A model generated the notes under the pieces. That model was not told the origin of the DNA. It saw only the letters and a list, made by a program, of their open reading frames with translations, and ran no database searches. A stretch of 32,544 nt of DNA from assembly GCA_030728785.1 (NCBI GenBank), contig JANQYP010000036.1, positions 61,794-94,337 on the forward strand, written 5' to 3'. This document shows positions 1 to 9,596 of the stretch, piece by piece (position 1 is the first letter of the stretch; every line of letters begins with the position of its first letter). This stretch comes from Pseudomonadales bacterium (GTDB taxonomy: Bacteria; Pseudomonadota; Gammaproteobacteria; Pseudomonadales; Azotimanducaceae). The position numbers and the translations under genes are program-made.

Positions 1-177
1 GCTTTCTTGGCTACGGCTTTCTTGGCGACGGCTTTCTTGGCGACTGCCTTCTTGACGACGGCTTTCTTGGCGACTGCCTTCTTGGCGACTGCTTTCTTGG
101 CGACTGCCTTCTTGGCGACTGCCTTCTTGACGACTGCCTTCTTGACGACGGCTTTCTTGGCTACGGCTTTTTTGGCA
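1..177. repeat. 15-bp tandem repeat encoding the KKAVA pentad (about 12 units)
   Basis: Repeated GCTTTCTTGGCGACG / GCCTTCTTGACGACT units in tandem from the window start. Confidence 0.9.
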
Positions 178-269
178 ACGGGTTTCTTCGTAGCAACTTT
201 CTTTTTAGCAGCTGGATTTTGCTTCGCTGCGACCTTTTTAGTTGTAGCTATTTTCTTTTTCGCAACCAC
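1..269 (-). CDS. Histone H1-like / AlgP-like Lys-Ala-rich DNA-binding protein (3' end beyond the left edge)
   Basis: The minus strand reads GTG GTT GCG AAA AAG AAA ATA GCT..., giving (M)[48 protein letters not shown]... with about 12 AV(A/V)KK pentads. An AGGAG Shine-Dalgarno lies about 7 nt upstream of the GTG at 269. It is missing from the ORF track because no stop falls inside the window. Confidence 0.85.
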   Translation of the reverse strand, partial: MVAKKKIATTKKVAAKQNPAAKKKVATKKPVAKKAVAKKAVVKKAVVKKAVAKKAVAKKAVAKKAVAKKAVVKKAVAKKAVAKKAVAKK

Positions 270-636
270 GGTTCCACTCCTGTCTGACTATTGAAAGTTT
301 TTTTCGCTTTGTTCCAACAGAACCATGGCAGGCGCTTGTACTAACCGATCCACCTTCCTGCCCTGCCGTTCCACTGCTATATCTTTGTTATGCAGACTGC
401 ACACCACCGACACTTGACCGACGCACAACCGACTCGAACCTGGCACGCACTTTCCGCGCTGTTATAAAAGATTTAAAGACGTCCTGCATGCTGATCTAAA
501 GCAAATCAAAGTTTAGAAAAATTAATTTGGATTTGCACACTTTTTTTGAATAAAACCGCAAAAATTCAGTGATTCAGCTGCACTTATACAAATAACTCTA
601 ACGTTTTAGCTCTATCGAGGAGTTGCCGCCACCAAA

Positions 637-1314
<678 letters not shown>

Positions 1315-1366
1315 TCATTTTGGTTCATAAGTAAAATAGCTGGCCTGGTTCTCATCGCCTTGATTA

Positions 1367-3595
1367 TCAGTGATTAACTTTCCGCCGCGCCGCTATGACA
1401 TTGGACAACTGCTCAATTTGCTCAATCGTTCGCAACAATCGATTAATGGTACTGACCTCAATAATGATGCTCATAGTGACTCGATTATTGATCTTGTCGG
1501 TCTGCGAATTCATGGCAATCACGTTGGTTTCCTCTGCCATAAAAACACCGGTGATGTCATGCAGCAGGCCGCGGCGGTCATAGGCGCTCACCTCAATGGT
1601 GACTGGGAAGGTAGCAGTAACTTCCGCACGCCAATCCAGGCGCATCAGCCTACCATAACTGTCGGCCTGCAGCGCCTGCAAACAATCCTGGCAGTGTACC
1701 TCAACGCAGCTATCATCATTGATAATGCCGACAATACTGTCACCAGCCATAGGCCCACAACAGACCGAAAGTGAGTAATGCAGACCGCCGAGGCCGGATA
1801 TCAGTAACTCTGCCTGCTCCGTTGTTTCCTCATCACCCAGCAACAAGCTCAGTTGTTTGTCTTTGGTTTCAAGCTCCACCAGGTGCACCGCTGCCTCAAC
1901 GACATCAATGACATTGATGTCGCCGGCACCAATAGCCGCATACATTTCATTCACTTTCTTGTAGTTCAGCTCGGCCACAAGAGCTTCAATATCGACGTGT
2001 TCGACACCCAGGTGTTGCAGTTCCGTCGTCAATAATTGTTTACCTTCATCTGTGTTCTTGCGCTTGGTACGTAATCCAAACCAACTCTGTATCTTGGCTC
2101 GCGCCCGCGATGTTGTCACATAACCCAGGTGGGCATGCAGCCACTCCCGTCTCGGTTCAACGTCGTTGCCAACAATAATCTCTATTTGGTCACCAGACTT
2201 CAGCCGAGTATTCAGCGGCACAACCTTGCCATTGATCTTGGCACCGCGGCATTTGTGCCCAACTTCTGTATGCACTCGGTAGGCAAAATCCACCGGTGTA
2301 GCATTGGGGGTCAAGTCAACCACGTGGCCTTCTGGCGTAAACACATAGATGCGATCCAGACTAATCTCATCCAACAGCTCTTTTGAAATACCAGCAACGT
2401 CGCCTAACTCTTCACGCCAATCAAGAATCTGTCGCAACCACTCGATACGCTCGCGGTAGGCAACAGGCTCATCAGCCTGGCCGTGAGACTTGTATTGCCA
2501 ATGCGAGCAGACGCCCAACTCAGCCTTCTCATGCATCTCATAGGTTCTGATCTGAACTTCCAGAACTTTGTTTTCAGGCCCGATGACCGCTGTATGTAAT
2601 GAGCGATAGCCATTCTCCTTGGGGGAGGCAATATAGTCGTCAAACTCATGGGGCAGGTTACGCCATAAGTTGTGGACAACACCCAGAACTCGGTAACAGT
2701 CATTATCCTTCGGCACCAGAATGCGCACTGCGCGCACATCGTAGACCTGGGAAAACGTAATACCTTTGCTGCGCATTTTCCGCCAGATGCTGTAGATGTG
2801 CTTCGCCCGGCCGTCTAACTCAGCCTTGACCTTGATCATCTTCAACTTGTCATTCAGGGTAGCAATCACTCGGTCAATGTAACCCTGCCGATCACTGCGT
2901 TTTTCATCCAGCAGGCCGGCTATGCGCTTATAAGCCAGCGGCTCAACGTAACGGAACGACAGGTCTTCTAACTCCCACTTCAGATGACCAATTCCCAGGC
3001 GATGGGCCAGGGGAGCATAAATTTCCATGACTTCGCGGGCAAGACGTATGCGCTTTTCGGGTTCGGCTCGAGCAACTTCCCGAATAGCGCAGGTTCGTTC
3101 CGCCAACTTGATAAGGGCCACACGAACGTCATCAACCAGGGCAATCAGCAAGCGTTTAGCCTGTTCCAACTGGTCTTTGTGTTCACCCAGCACAGATTGT
3201 TCGGAGATACGGATATTGCTGATGGCCGCCATTCGCAGCACACCTTCCACCAGCGTCGCCACGGTTTCACCGAATTGCTTGCGAACATGATTGAGGGTGA
3301 TCTGGTTTTCACGCACGGCGCGATAGATGATGGCGGCGACAATACCCTCTTCATCCATGCGTAATTCGCTGAGAATATCGGCCATATCCAGACCAGTCTT
3401 ATAGCTACTGCGGCCTTCTGCCCAGATTGTATGGGTTTGGACCGCTTTCTCTTCGGCCTTTTCAGACAAATCACAAGCACCGCGGATTCGTTCAATATTG
3501 AAACCGGGACTCTTTTTATGCAGTTGTTGCAGCCACAACTCAATGTTGATGCTTCCATCAAAATGCAGTGGCTGCTCCTCTCTGACTTTTACCAT
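1367..3595 (-). CDS. relA: GTP pyrophosphokinase RelA ((p)ppGpp synthetase I)
   Basis: 742 aa with a synthetase core (DVRAVRILV...SPKENGYRSLHTAVIGPE), a TGS domain (YVFTPEGHVVDLTPNATPVDFAYRVHTEVGH) and a C-terminal ACT domain. The HD region is degenerate, as expected for RelA. Confidence 0.96.
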   Translation of the reverse strand: MVKVREEQPLHFDGSINIELWLQQLHKKSPGFNIERIRGACDLSEKAEEKAVQTHTIWAEGRSSYKTGLDMADILSELRMDEEGIVAAIIYRAVRENQITLNHVRKQFGETVATLVEGVLRMAAISNIRISEQSVLGEHKDQLEQAKRLLIALVDDVRVALIKLAERTCAIREVARAEPEKRIRLAREVMEIYAPLAHRLGIGHLKWELEDLSFRYVEPLAYKRIAGLLDEKRSDRQGYIDRVIATLNDKLKMIKVKAELDGRAKHIYSIWRKMRSKGITFSQVYDVRAVRILVPKDNDCYRVLGVVHNLWRNLPHEFDDYIASPKENGYRSLHTAVIGPENKVLEVQIRTYEMHEKAELGVCSHWQYKSHGQADEPVAYRERIEWLRQILDWREELGDVAGISKELLDEISLDRIYVFTPEGHVVDLTPNATPVDFAYRVHTEVGHKCRGAKINGKVVPLNTRLKSGDQIEIIVGNDVEPRREWLHAHLGYVTTSRARAKIQSWFGLRTKRKNTDEGKQLLTTELQHLGVEHVDIEALVAELNYKKVNEMYAAIGAGDINVIDVVEAAVHLVELETKDKQLSLLLGDEETTEQAELLISGLGGLHYSLSVCCGPMAGDSIVGIINDDSCVEVHCQDCLQALQADSYGRLMRLDWRAEVTATFPVTIEVSAYDRRGLLHDITGVFMAEETNVIAMNSQTDKINNRVTMSIIIEVSTINRLLRTIEQIEQLSNVIAARRKVNH

Positions 3596-3712
3596 AGGCT
3601 CTGCGGCGGGATGAGTAATAGATGGTGAGTCGGTTGGTTTCGATAGTCACTCGGCCAACAAAATCGCTGCCGGCCGGTGAACCGGGAAATCAGATGAAGT
3701 GTGGCTGGAAAT

Positions 3713-5002
3713 TTACCTTGAGAAACACGCAATGGACTCAACGTGGGTAGTGTGGGGAAACATATCGATAACGCCCGCTGCTTCAAACCGATAACCTCCA
3801 GCTACCAAGATTGCTGCATCCCTGGCCAGAGTCACTGGGTTACAGGCAACGTACACTACCCTTTTGGGCTTGTGAGTTGCAAGTTTTTTGCAGACCGCCA
3901 GCGCACCACTGCGGGGCGGGTCCAACAGAACCTTATTGAAGCTGTGGAAATCAGGTATCTCGAGAGTCTCGCTAAACAAGTCACTGACACCAAACCGGGC
4001 GTTGCTGATGCCGTTAAGCGCGGCATTCTCCTGCGCCCGGGCGACGCTGGCAGGAGACAACTCAAGGCCTAGCACAGACGCCGCTGTGCGGGCCATGGGC
4101 AGGCTGAAATTACCAATACCACAAAACGCATCCAGCACCTGGTCTTCACCCTGCAAATCCAACAGGGCGATTGCCTGCTGAATCATCTGGCGGTTTATGA
4201 CCTGATTGACCTGGGTAAAGTCCAGTGGATGAAACTCGTAACTTAAATGATAGGCAGGCAGGCTATACACCAGGCGCTCGCGCCCATCCTGGGGGTAAAT
4301 CTTATGCACTGTTGATTCATTGCCGGGCTGCAGATAGATGGAAAACCCTGCCTGCTCACCCAGCAACTGCAACCTTGCGCTGTCCTCTGCCGTCAGGGGG
4401 CTGAGATGGCGAATCACCAATGCTGTCTCGGTGTCACCCACAGCCACCTCTATCTGGGGCACCGAGCGCGGCTCTGAAAGGTCGGCAATAGCCTGGGATA
4501 ATGCCGGAAGCTGTTCTCCAACAGATGGCTTAAGCACCTTGCAGGTTGCAATTTCAGCCACATAGGGCTTGAGTTTTTCGCGAAAACCGACCAAAACCCG
4601 CGCTTTTTTATCCACATACTTAACCCCCAGGCGAGCCTTGCTGCGGTAACCCAGCAAGGGCCCCATCAATGGTGGCAGAAGCATTTCAGGCTGGAATTGC
4701 GCCAGCGCATTCACCAATTGCTGCTGCTTGAACAGTATCTGCGCTCCCGGCTCGAAGTGCTGAAAACTGCAGCCACCGCAGTGACTTGCGGCAGCGCATG
4801 GCGGCTCTACCCGGTCTGCAGACGCCGTCACCACACTGCGAGTCTTGAAATAATGGCGTTTGTGCTTTCTGGCCCAGGGTTCGGCTACCACAACTTCACC
4901 GGCCAGCGCGCCCAGTACTGCCTGTTTACCGTCAGCGCTTAATGCATAACCATCGGGGTGCAGTGTGGTCAGGGTAATCGTGACTGGGTCATTATTTTTC
5001 AA
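3713..5002 (-). CDS. rlmD: 23S rRNA (uracil-5-)-methyltransferase RlmD/RumA
   Basis: TRAM-like N-terminus, Cys cluster CAAASHCGGCSFQH, SAM motif DAFCGIGNFSLP, and DPPRSGA / YVACNPVTLARD motifs. Confidence 0.95.
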   Translation of the reverse strand: MKNNDPVTITLTTLHPDGYALSADGKQAVLGALAGEVVVAEPWARKHKRHYFKTRSVVTASADRVEPPCAAASHCGGCSFQHFEPGAQILFKQQQLVNALAQFQPEMLLPPLMGPLLGYRSKARLGVKYVDKKARVLVGFREKLKPYVAEIATCKVLKPSVGEQLPALSQAIADLSEPRSVPQIEVAVGDTETALVIRHLSPLTAEDSARLQLLGEQAGFSIYLQPGNESTVHKIYPQDGRERLVYSLPAYHLSYEFHPLDFTQVNQVINRQMIQQAIALLDLQGEDQVLDAFCGIGNFSLPMARTAASVLGLELSPASVARAQENAALNGISNARFGVSDLFSETLEIPDFHSFNKVLLDPPRSGALAVCKKLATHKPKRVVYVACNPVTLARDAAILVAGGYRFEAAGVIDMFPHTTHVESIACFSR

Positions 5003-5025
5003 GGTTGCTGAAATCTCTTTAATAG

Positions 5026-5928
5026 TCAGTCCGAGGAAAAAACCCCGGTGGAAAGGTAACGATCACCACGATCGCAGGCAATGGCGACAATCACGGCATT
5101 TTCTACTTCACGATTGATCTGCAACGCCGCTGCAACGGCAGCACCGGAAGAGACGCCGCAAAAAATCCCTTCACGGGTCGCCAGGGCACGCATTGTCGTC
5201 TCTGCCAGCCCCTGGTCCATATCAACCACCCGGTCCACCAGTTGTTTGTCAAAAATCCGCGGCATATACATTTCCGGCCAACGCCTAATGCCCGGTATTG
5301 AGGCGCCGTTAACGGGCTGCAAACCGACGATCTGGACACTGGGTTTAATCTCGCGGAAGTATCTTGAAACGCCCGTTATAGTACCAGTAGTTCCCATTGA
5401 ACTCACGAAGTGCGTCACTTCCCCACGTGTTTGCTGGTAGATTTCAGGACCCGTACCAATGTAGTGGGCCTGCGGATTATCCGGATTGGAAAACTGGTCC
5501 AGGACTTTACCTTGGCCTTGCTGCTGCATTTTTTCTGCCAGGTCGCGAGCGCCCTCCATACCTTCCTCTCTCGACACCAGCAACAGCTGCGCACCAAACG
5601 CCGACATAGCCGCCTTGCGCTCTGCACTCATGTGCGACGGCATGATCAGTATCATGCGATAACCCTTGATTGCTGCCGCCATCGCCAGGGCAATGCCGGT
5701 GTTACCGCTGGTCGCCTCGATCAGGGTATCACCGGGCCGGATTTCACCTCGGGCCTCTGCCGCCTGAAGCATATTCAGAGCCGGTCGATCTTTAACGGAC
5801 CCGGCCGGATTGTTGCCTTCAAGCTTAAGCAATAGGGTGTTACTGGTGTCTCCGGGTAAACGCTGTAAACGCACCAGCGGTGTACCGCCAACACAGGATT
5901 CTATGGTCGGATAATCGGTTTTTTGCAT
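5026..5928 (-). CDS. cysM: Cysteine synthase B (O-acetylserine sulfhydrylase)
   Basis: PLP lysine motif NPAGSVKDRPA, SGNTGIALAMAAA, GTTGTITGVSRYF. Confidence 0.95.
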   Translation of the reverse strand: MQKTDYPTIESCVGGTPLVRLQRLPGDTSNTLLLKLEGNNPAGSVKDRPALNMLQAAEARGEIRPGDTLIEATSGNTGIALAMAAAIKGYRMILIMPSHMSAERKAAMSAFGAQLLLVSREEGMEGARDLAEKMQQQGQGKVLDQFSNPDNPQAHYIGTGPEIYQQTRGEVTHFVSSMGTTGTITGVSRYFREIKPSVQIVGLQPVNGASIPGIRRWPEMYMPRIFDKQLVDRVVDMDQGLAETTMRALATREGIFCGVSSGAAVAAALQINREVENAVIVAIACDRGDRYLSTGVFSSD

Positions 5929-6050
5929 CTAAGTAGTCACTTCGTCTGTCATGCGTTGCCAGATCATAGGGGATTAAGCCATCTTCAGATAATATCCTGT
6001 TAATCTATAGAAATTCACTTGGTTCATAAACACAATTCTCATGGTGCACC

Positions 6051-8405
6051 ATGATGTTGCGAGCGCTGCAAAGAAGCTCTGGGATTTTCCTCATCCTCGC
6101 AACTGGCCTGGTTGCAGTTGGCCCGCTTGTTGTACTGTTTTTTGTGGCTGAGAATTTAACCACCTTTGCTCGAACAGGCCTACTGCTGTTCGGCCTGTTG
6201 CCCTGCCTGGCGGCTGGCTGGCTGTATCATTTTGTTACCACAAGCCTGCTGCAACCCCTGAGCAAAAGCCTGGCTTTATTGCAAAAAGCTTTAGTGCAAA
6301 AAGATTTACTTCGCAACGATTTACTGCAAAAAGATGCCGCGACACAGATCCCTGCCCTGCCCCACAGAGGGATCAACCGTCTTGCCGACTGTCTGTCACT
6401 GCCCAGGCTGCTGGACACCTGTCTGCGACACAAAGACCAATTGGCCGATGCTCGCGAAGCCCGCGCCAGACAGGCCGCTGAAGCCGCTGCAGAGACGCGC
6501 AACAAGGCCTGCGAAGAAGAAATTTCAGCATTACACCAGGCTCGTACAGAAGCCGTCACAGCCCTTGCCTGCCAACAGGATAACAGCAGCACCTTAGAGC
6601 ACAATCAGCGGCTGCTGCTGTCAATGGCTGACACCAGCCTGAATACCATCGTCAGCTGTACTAATCTGTTAGCAAGCCCTGGCGCCGCTACCGCTGTACT
6701 CCTGGCCAGGTTAAATGCAGCCGCAAAACGCCTGCTGTTCTATCAGGCTGAACTGCGGGCGCTGACGACTGATCTGAGGGATGAAGCCGAACCAAGCAGT
6801 GCCGAATTTGTCCTGCGCGACTGCATTGACCAGGTCATCATGCTGCTGCACCCAACACTCGCGCAACAGAATTGTGAACTTCTGCCAGTTTATGACGACA
6901 GTTGCCAGGTCAACCTTGTAGGCCAGCAAACCAGGCTTCAAGCCATGTTGTTCAACTATCTTCTGGCAGTAATCAACAGCAGCTTAAACAATCACAGCTT
7001 AGACAATCACAGCTTAGACAATCAGGGTTTAATCAAGCAGGGTTTAAGCAAGCGCAAGATTGCCGCTAAGTTTGCGCCGTCTGCCAGCAGCAGTTTTTTG
7101 TGGCATATCAGCCTGGCCAGCAACAGCCAGAACACCCCTCAGCCTGACCGGCTGATATTGCGTCTTGGCCAGGGACTGAGCATGCCTGCAGCGCCACTGA
7201 CGGCTCGCCTGGACAGGCTACTGGACATGTGCGATGGCATCCAGGAGAGCCAGCAACTGAGTCTGCCGGTCAACTGTAGCCACACCCCGGTACACACCTG
7301 CCCAGTTGGGCTGACGGCGCGGATTTTTGCCCAGAATCCCGTCCAGGAAGCAGGGCTGCACAATCGCCTCAGCCAACTGGGCATTAATGTCCAGACTCAT
7401 GGCACCGATGTCAGCCTGTGTTTTATCGGCGCCCAAGCACACAGCGATATTGTTAATATTGCCGGTGCTTTCAGCCCAAAAACTCATATTCTGCTGCTTA
7501 ACAACAATCGCTTATATGGCCGCAGTGACTGGCTGGCACTGCCGCGACCCTTGCAGCAGACAGAATTCATTAACCTGATGACGACAACCTTCCCCATGGG
7601 CGCCGACCAACGGCTGAACGTTCTGATTGTCGACGACGACCATCACGCCCGTCTGTTTCTGGCAGCGCTGTTACGCCAGGCGGGCTATAACGTCATTGAG
7701 GCTGCAGATGGCCTTGCCGCCCTGGACATCATCGCCACACATGCCGTCGACCTGGTATTTATGGACATCCACATGCCGCGCATGAACGGCCTGGAAGCTA
7801 CCCGCGAACTGCGCGCCAGCCTGTCACGGCAACTGCCGGTCATTGCCCTCACCGCTCACCTGATGGACACAGAGCGGGATGCTGTGCTTGCCGCAGGCAT
7901 CAACGATATCCTGATCAAACCCCTGGATGTTGACACCCTCAGCAGGTGCCTGACGACCTGGCTTGGCGGCGCGCCGGGAAGTGCCAACAATGGCGACGGG
8001 GCTGCGAAAGAACCCACCCCGAGGGCTGTTTTTGATGTGAACCTGGCGTTAAAAATCGCCAATCAGCAACCCGACCTGGCCCTTGAAATGCTTGAATTGT
8101 TTGTCCAGGCGATCCCTTTTGAGCAACAGCAGATAACCCAGGCCGTGACGGCCAACAAACCAGAATTACTGCACCGATTGATCCATAAACTCAACGGTGC
8201 CAGTCGGTATTGTGGTATTCCGAGGGTGCAGGCTGTCCTCGGCGAACTTGAGACGCTACTCAAGACGGGCGCAGAAGGTCAGGCTCTGGCGATCCAGCGC
8301 GTCCACAACGAACTGACCCTTCTGCATGCCTGGTATGGCCAGAACCCTGAACCTTTAGCTGCCATGCCGCGCACCCAACTGCGCCGCCTGCCGCCTGGCG
8401 ACTAA
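6051..8405 (+). CDS. gacS: GacS/BarA-position hybrid sensor with degenerate kinase core and intact REC and HPt domains
   Basis: Located next to cysM-rlmD-relA as in Pseudomonas. Two N-terminal TM helices, REC domain (LIVDDDHHARLFL...LVFMDIHMPRMNG...LTAH...IKPLD) and HPt (LLHRLIHKLNGASRYCGIPRV). The H-box and ATP-binding motifs are not recognisable. Confidence 0.8.
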   Translation: MMLRALQRSSGIFLILATGLVAVGPLVVLFFVAENLTTFARTGLLLFGLLPCLAAGWLYHFVTTSLLQPLSKSLALLQKALVQKDLLRNDLLQKDAATQIPALPHRGINRLADCLSLPRLLDTCLRHKDQLADAREARARQAAEAAAETRNKACEEEISALHQARTEAVTALACQQDNSSTLEHNQRLLLSMADTSLNTIVSCTNLLASPGAATAVLLARLNAAAKRLLFYQAELRALTTDLRDEAEPSSAEFVLRDCIDQVIMLLHPTLAQQNCELLPVYDDSCQVNLVGQQTRLQAMLFNYLLAVINSSLNNHSLDNHSLDNQGLIKQGLSKRKIAAKFAPSASSSFLWHISLASNSQNTPQPDRLILRLGQGLSMPAAPLTARLDRLLDMCDGIQESQQLSLPVNCSHTPVHTCPVGLTARIFAQNPVQEAGLHNRLSQLGINVQTHGTDVSLCFIGAQAHSDIVNIAGAFSPKTHILLLNNNRLYGRSDWLALPRPLQQTEFINLMTTTFPMGADQRLNVLIVDDDHHARLFLAALLRQAGYNVIEAADGLAALDIIATHAVDLVFMDIHMPRMNGLEATRELRASLSRQLPVIALTAHLMDTERDAVLAAGINDILIKPLDVDTLSRCLTTWLGGAPGSANNGDGAAKEPTPRAVFDVNLALKIANQQPDLALEMLELFVQAIPFEQQQITQAVTANKPELLHRLIHKLNGASRYCGIPRVQAVLGELETLLKTGAEGQALAIQRVHNELTLLHAWYGQNPEPLAAMPRTQLRRLPPGD
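6275..6334. repeat. 15-bp x4 in-frame tandem repeat in the gacS linker
   Basis: TTTATTGCAAAAAGC / TTTAGTGCAAAAAGA / TTTACTTCGCAACGA / TTTACTGCAAAAAGA, encoding LLQKA-LVQKD-LLRND-LLQKD. Confidence 0.85.
6975..7052. repeat. 15-bp x ~5 in-frame tandem repeat in the degenerate ATPase region of gacS
   Basis: Units such as AATCACAGCTTAGAC and AATCAGGGTTTAATC, encoding LNNHSLDNHSLDNQGLIKQGLSK. Confidence 0.85.
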
Positions 8406-8439
8406 GCACTGAACTGCTCTTCAGCGCCGCCAACCAACC

Positions 8440-8814
8440 TCAGTTGGAGAGCACCACAAACGCCAGGGCAAACTCAGCCTCATCAGAAATGGACAGGTGC
8501 ATTTGTTCTACCCCGAGGGTTGCGGCACGGGCGGCAGCCGCGCCTGACAGACTGATCTGCGGCGCATGGCCTGGCTTTCCGACCACGGCGATCTGCACAA
8601 AGTGAACACCACAGGACATGCCCGTAGCCAGCGCCTTTGCCACCGCCTCTTTAGCAGCAAAACGTTTGGCGACAAAAGCTGCGGAAGGATTCTGTTGATA
8701 GACAAGCATTTCTGATTCGGCAAGGATCTTGTGCACAAACCGGTCGCCCCAGCGCTCAATAGAGGCCGCAATACGTTCGATTTTCACCAGGTCTGTGCCG
8801 ATGCCGATAATCAC
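8440..8814 (-). CDS. acpS: Holo-[acyl-carrier-protein] synthase
   Basis: [15 protein letters not shown] and FVAKRFAAKEAVAKALATG motifs. Confidence 0.95.
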   Translation of the reverse strand: MIIGIGTDLVKIERIAASIERWGDRFVHKILAESEMLVYQQNPSAAFVAKRFAAKEAVAKALATGMSCGVHFVQIAVVGKPGHAPQISLSGAAAARAATLGVEQMHLSISDEAEFALAFVVLSN

Positions 8815-9596
8815 CTTGCCTGACCCTGCGATAACACGCCACCAAAACCATCGCGCCGAAACAACTCACGACTTTTCAGGGGTTTGCCGCCTAGCAAGGG
8901 GGCAAATGCTGCGCGGGTAATGTGCTTGGCACTCTGGTCTGTGGCCAGGGACGAAAAGTCACCAGCGGCAATGGCGAGCAGGTGCTCACCGGGAAAACTG
9001 TCGGCCGCGGCGGCGTCCGGCCGGTCTACGGGGTAGAAGCCTTCGTCGGCAACAAACTCGTAAAACCGGCCGGGCTCGACAGCCGCTCCACGCTCAGCGT
9101 CAACAGTAAAGCTGATGCCAAATCCCATCTCCTGCAGCAAACCCAGCTCAAAGCGGCGTAATGCCTGCTGATAGTGGCGTAAGCGCGGCTCAACATTGGT
9201 CGCAGCGGCCGGCGCAGCGTCGCTCGAAAGGCTCGCCAGCAACATCTGGTATTGATTAAACAGGCCGGGCACTGCTTCATACTTTCCCAGCACCCGAACC
9301 AGCAGTTCGTTGGCATAGATACCCAGCAACAGGCTGTCACCCGCAAGGGGAAAACCAGCGGGCAGAAACTCAGCATGTTTGACAGTGCGCAATTCGCCGC
9401 GCCCAAAACATGAAACTAACAAGGGGGTAAAGGGCTGCCATGTCGCCTGCTGGCGCCCGCGTTTGCCGCGGGCGCCGCGGGCAACAGCACTCACCCGCCC
9501 GGCATCACGCACCAGCAACTCAACAATCAGGCTGGTGTCACGGTACTTGCGCGTATGCAGGATATAGGCCGGAGAAAGCCCATCAGATATCGTCAT
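8811..9596 (-). CDS. recO: DNA repair protein RecO
   Basis: [40 protein letters not shown]-terminus; syntenic with era and acpS. Start placed at MTISDG (9596) rather than the ORF-track start at 9617. Confidence 0.92.
   Translation of the reverse strand: MTISDGLSPAYILHTRKYRDTSLIVELLVRDAGRVSAVARGARGKRGRQQATWQPFTPLLVSCFGRGELRTVKHAEFLPAGFPLAGDSLLLGIYANELLVRVLGKYEAVPGLFNQYQMLLASLSSDAAPAAATNVEPRLRHYQQALRRFELGLLQEMGFGISFTVDAERGAAVEPGRFYEFVADEGFYPVDRPDAAAADSFPGEHLLAIAAGDFSSLATDQSAKHITRAAFAPLLGGKPLKSRELFRRDGFGGVLSQGQAR

Noticed and set aside
7-294. ORF-track protein [11 protein letters not shown]... on the plus strand
   Set aside because: It is the antisense reading of the Lys/Ala histone-like gene; the minus strand has the start, ribosome-binding site and a sensible product.
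1367-3595. Degenerate HD hydrolase domain of RelA as a novelty
   Set aside because: Loss of hydrolase activity is normal for gammaproteobacterial RelA.
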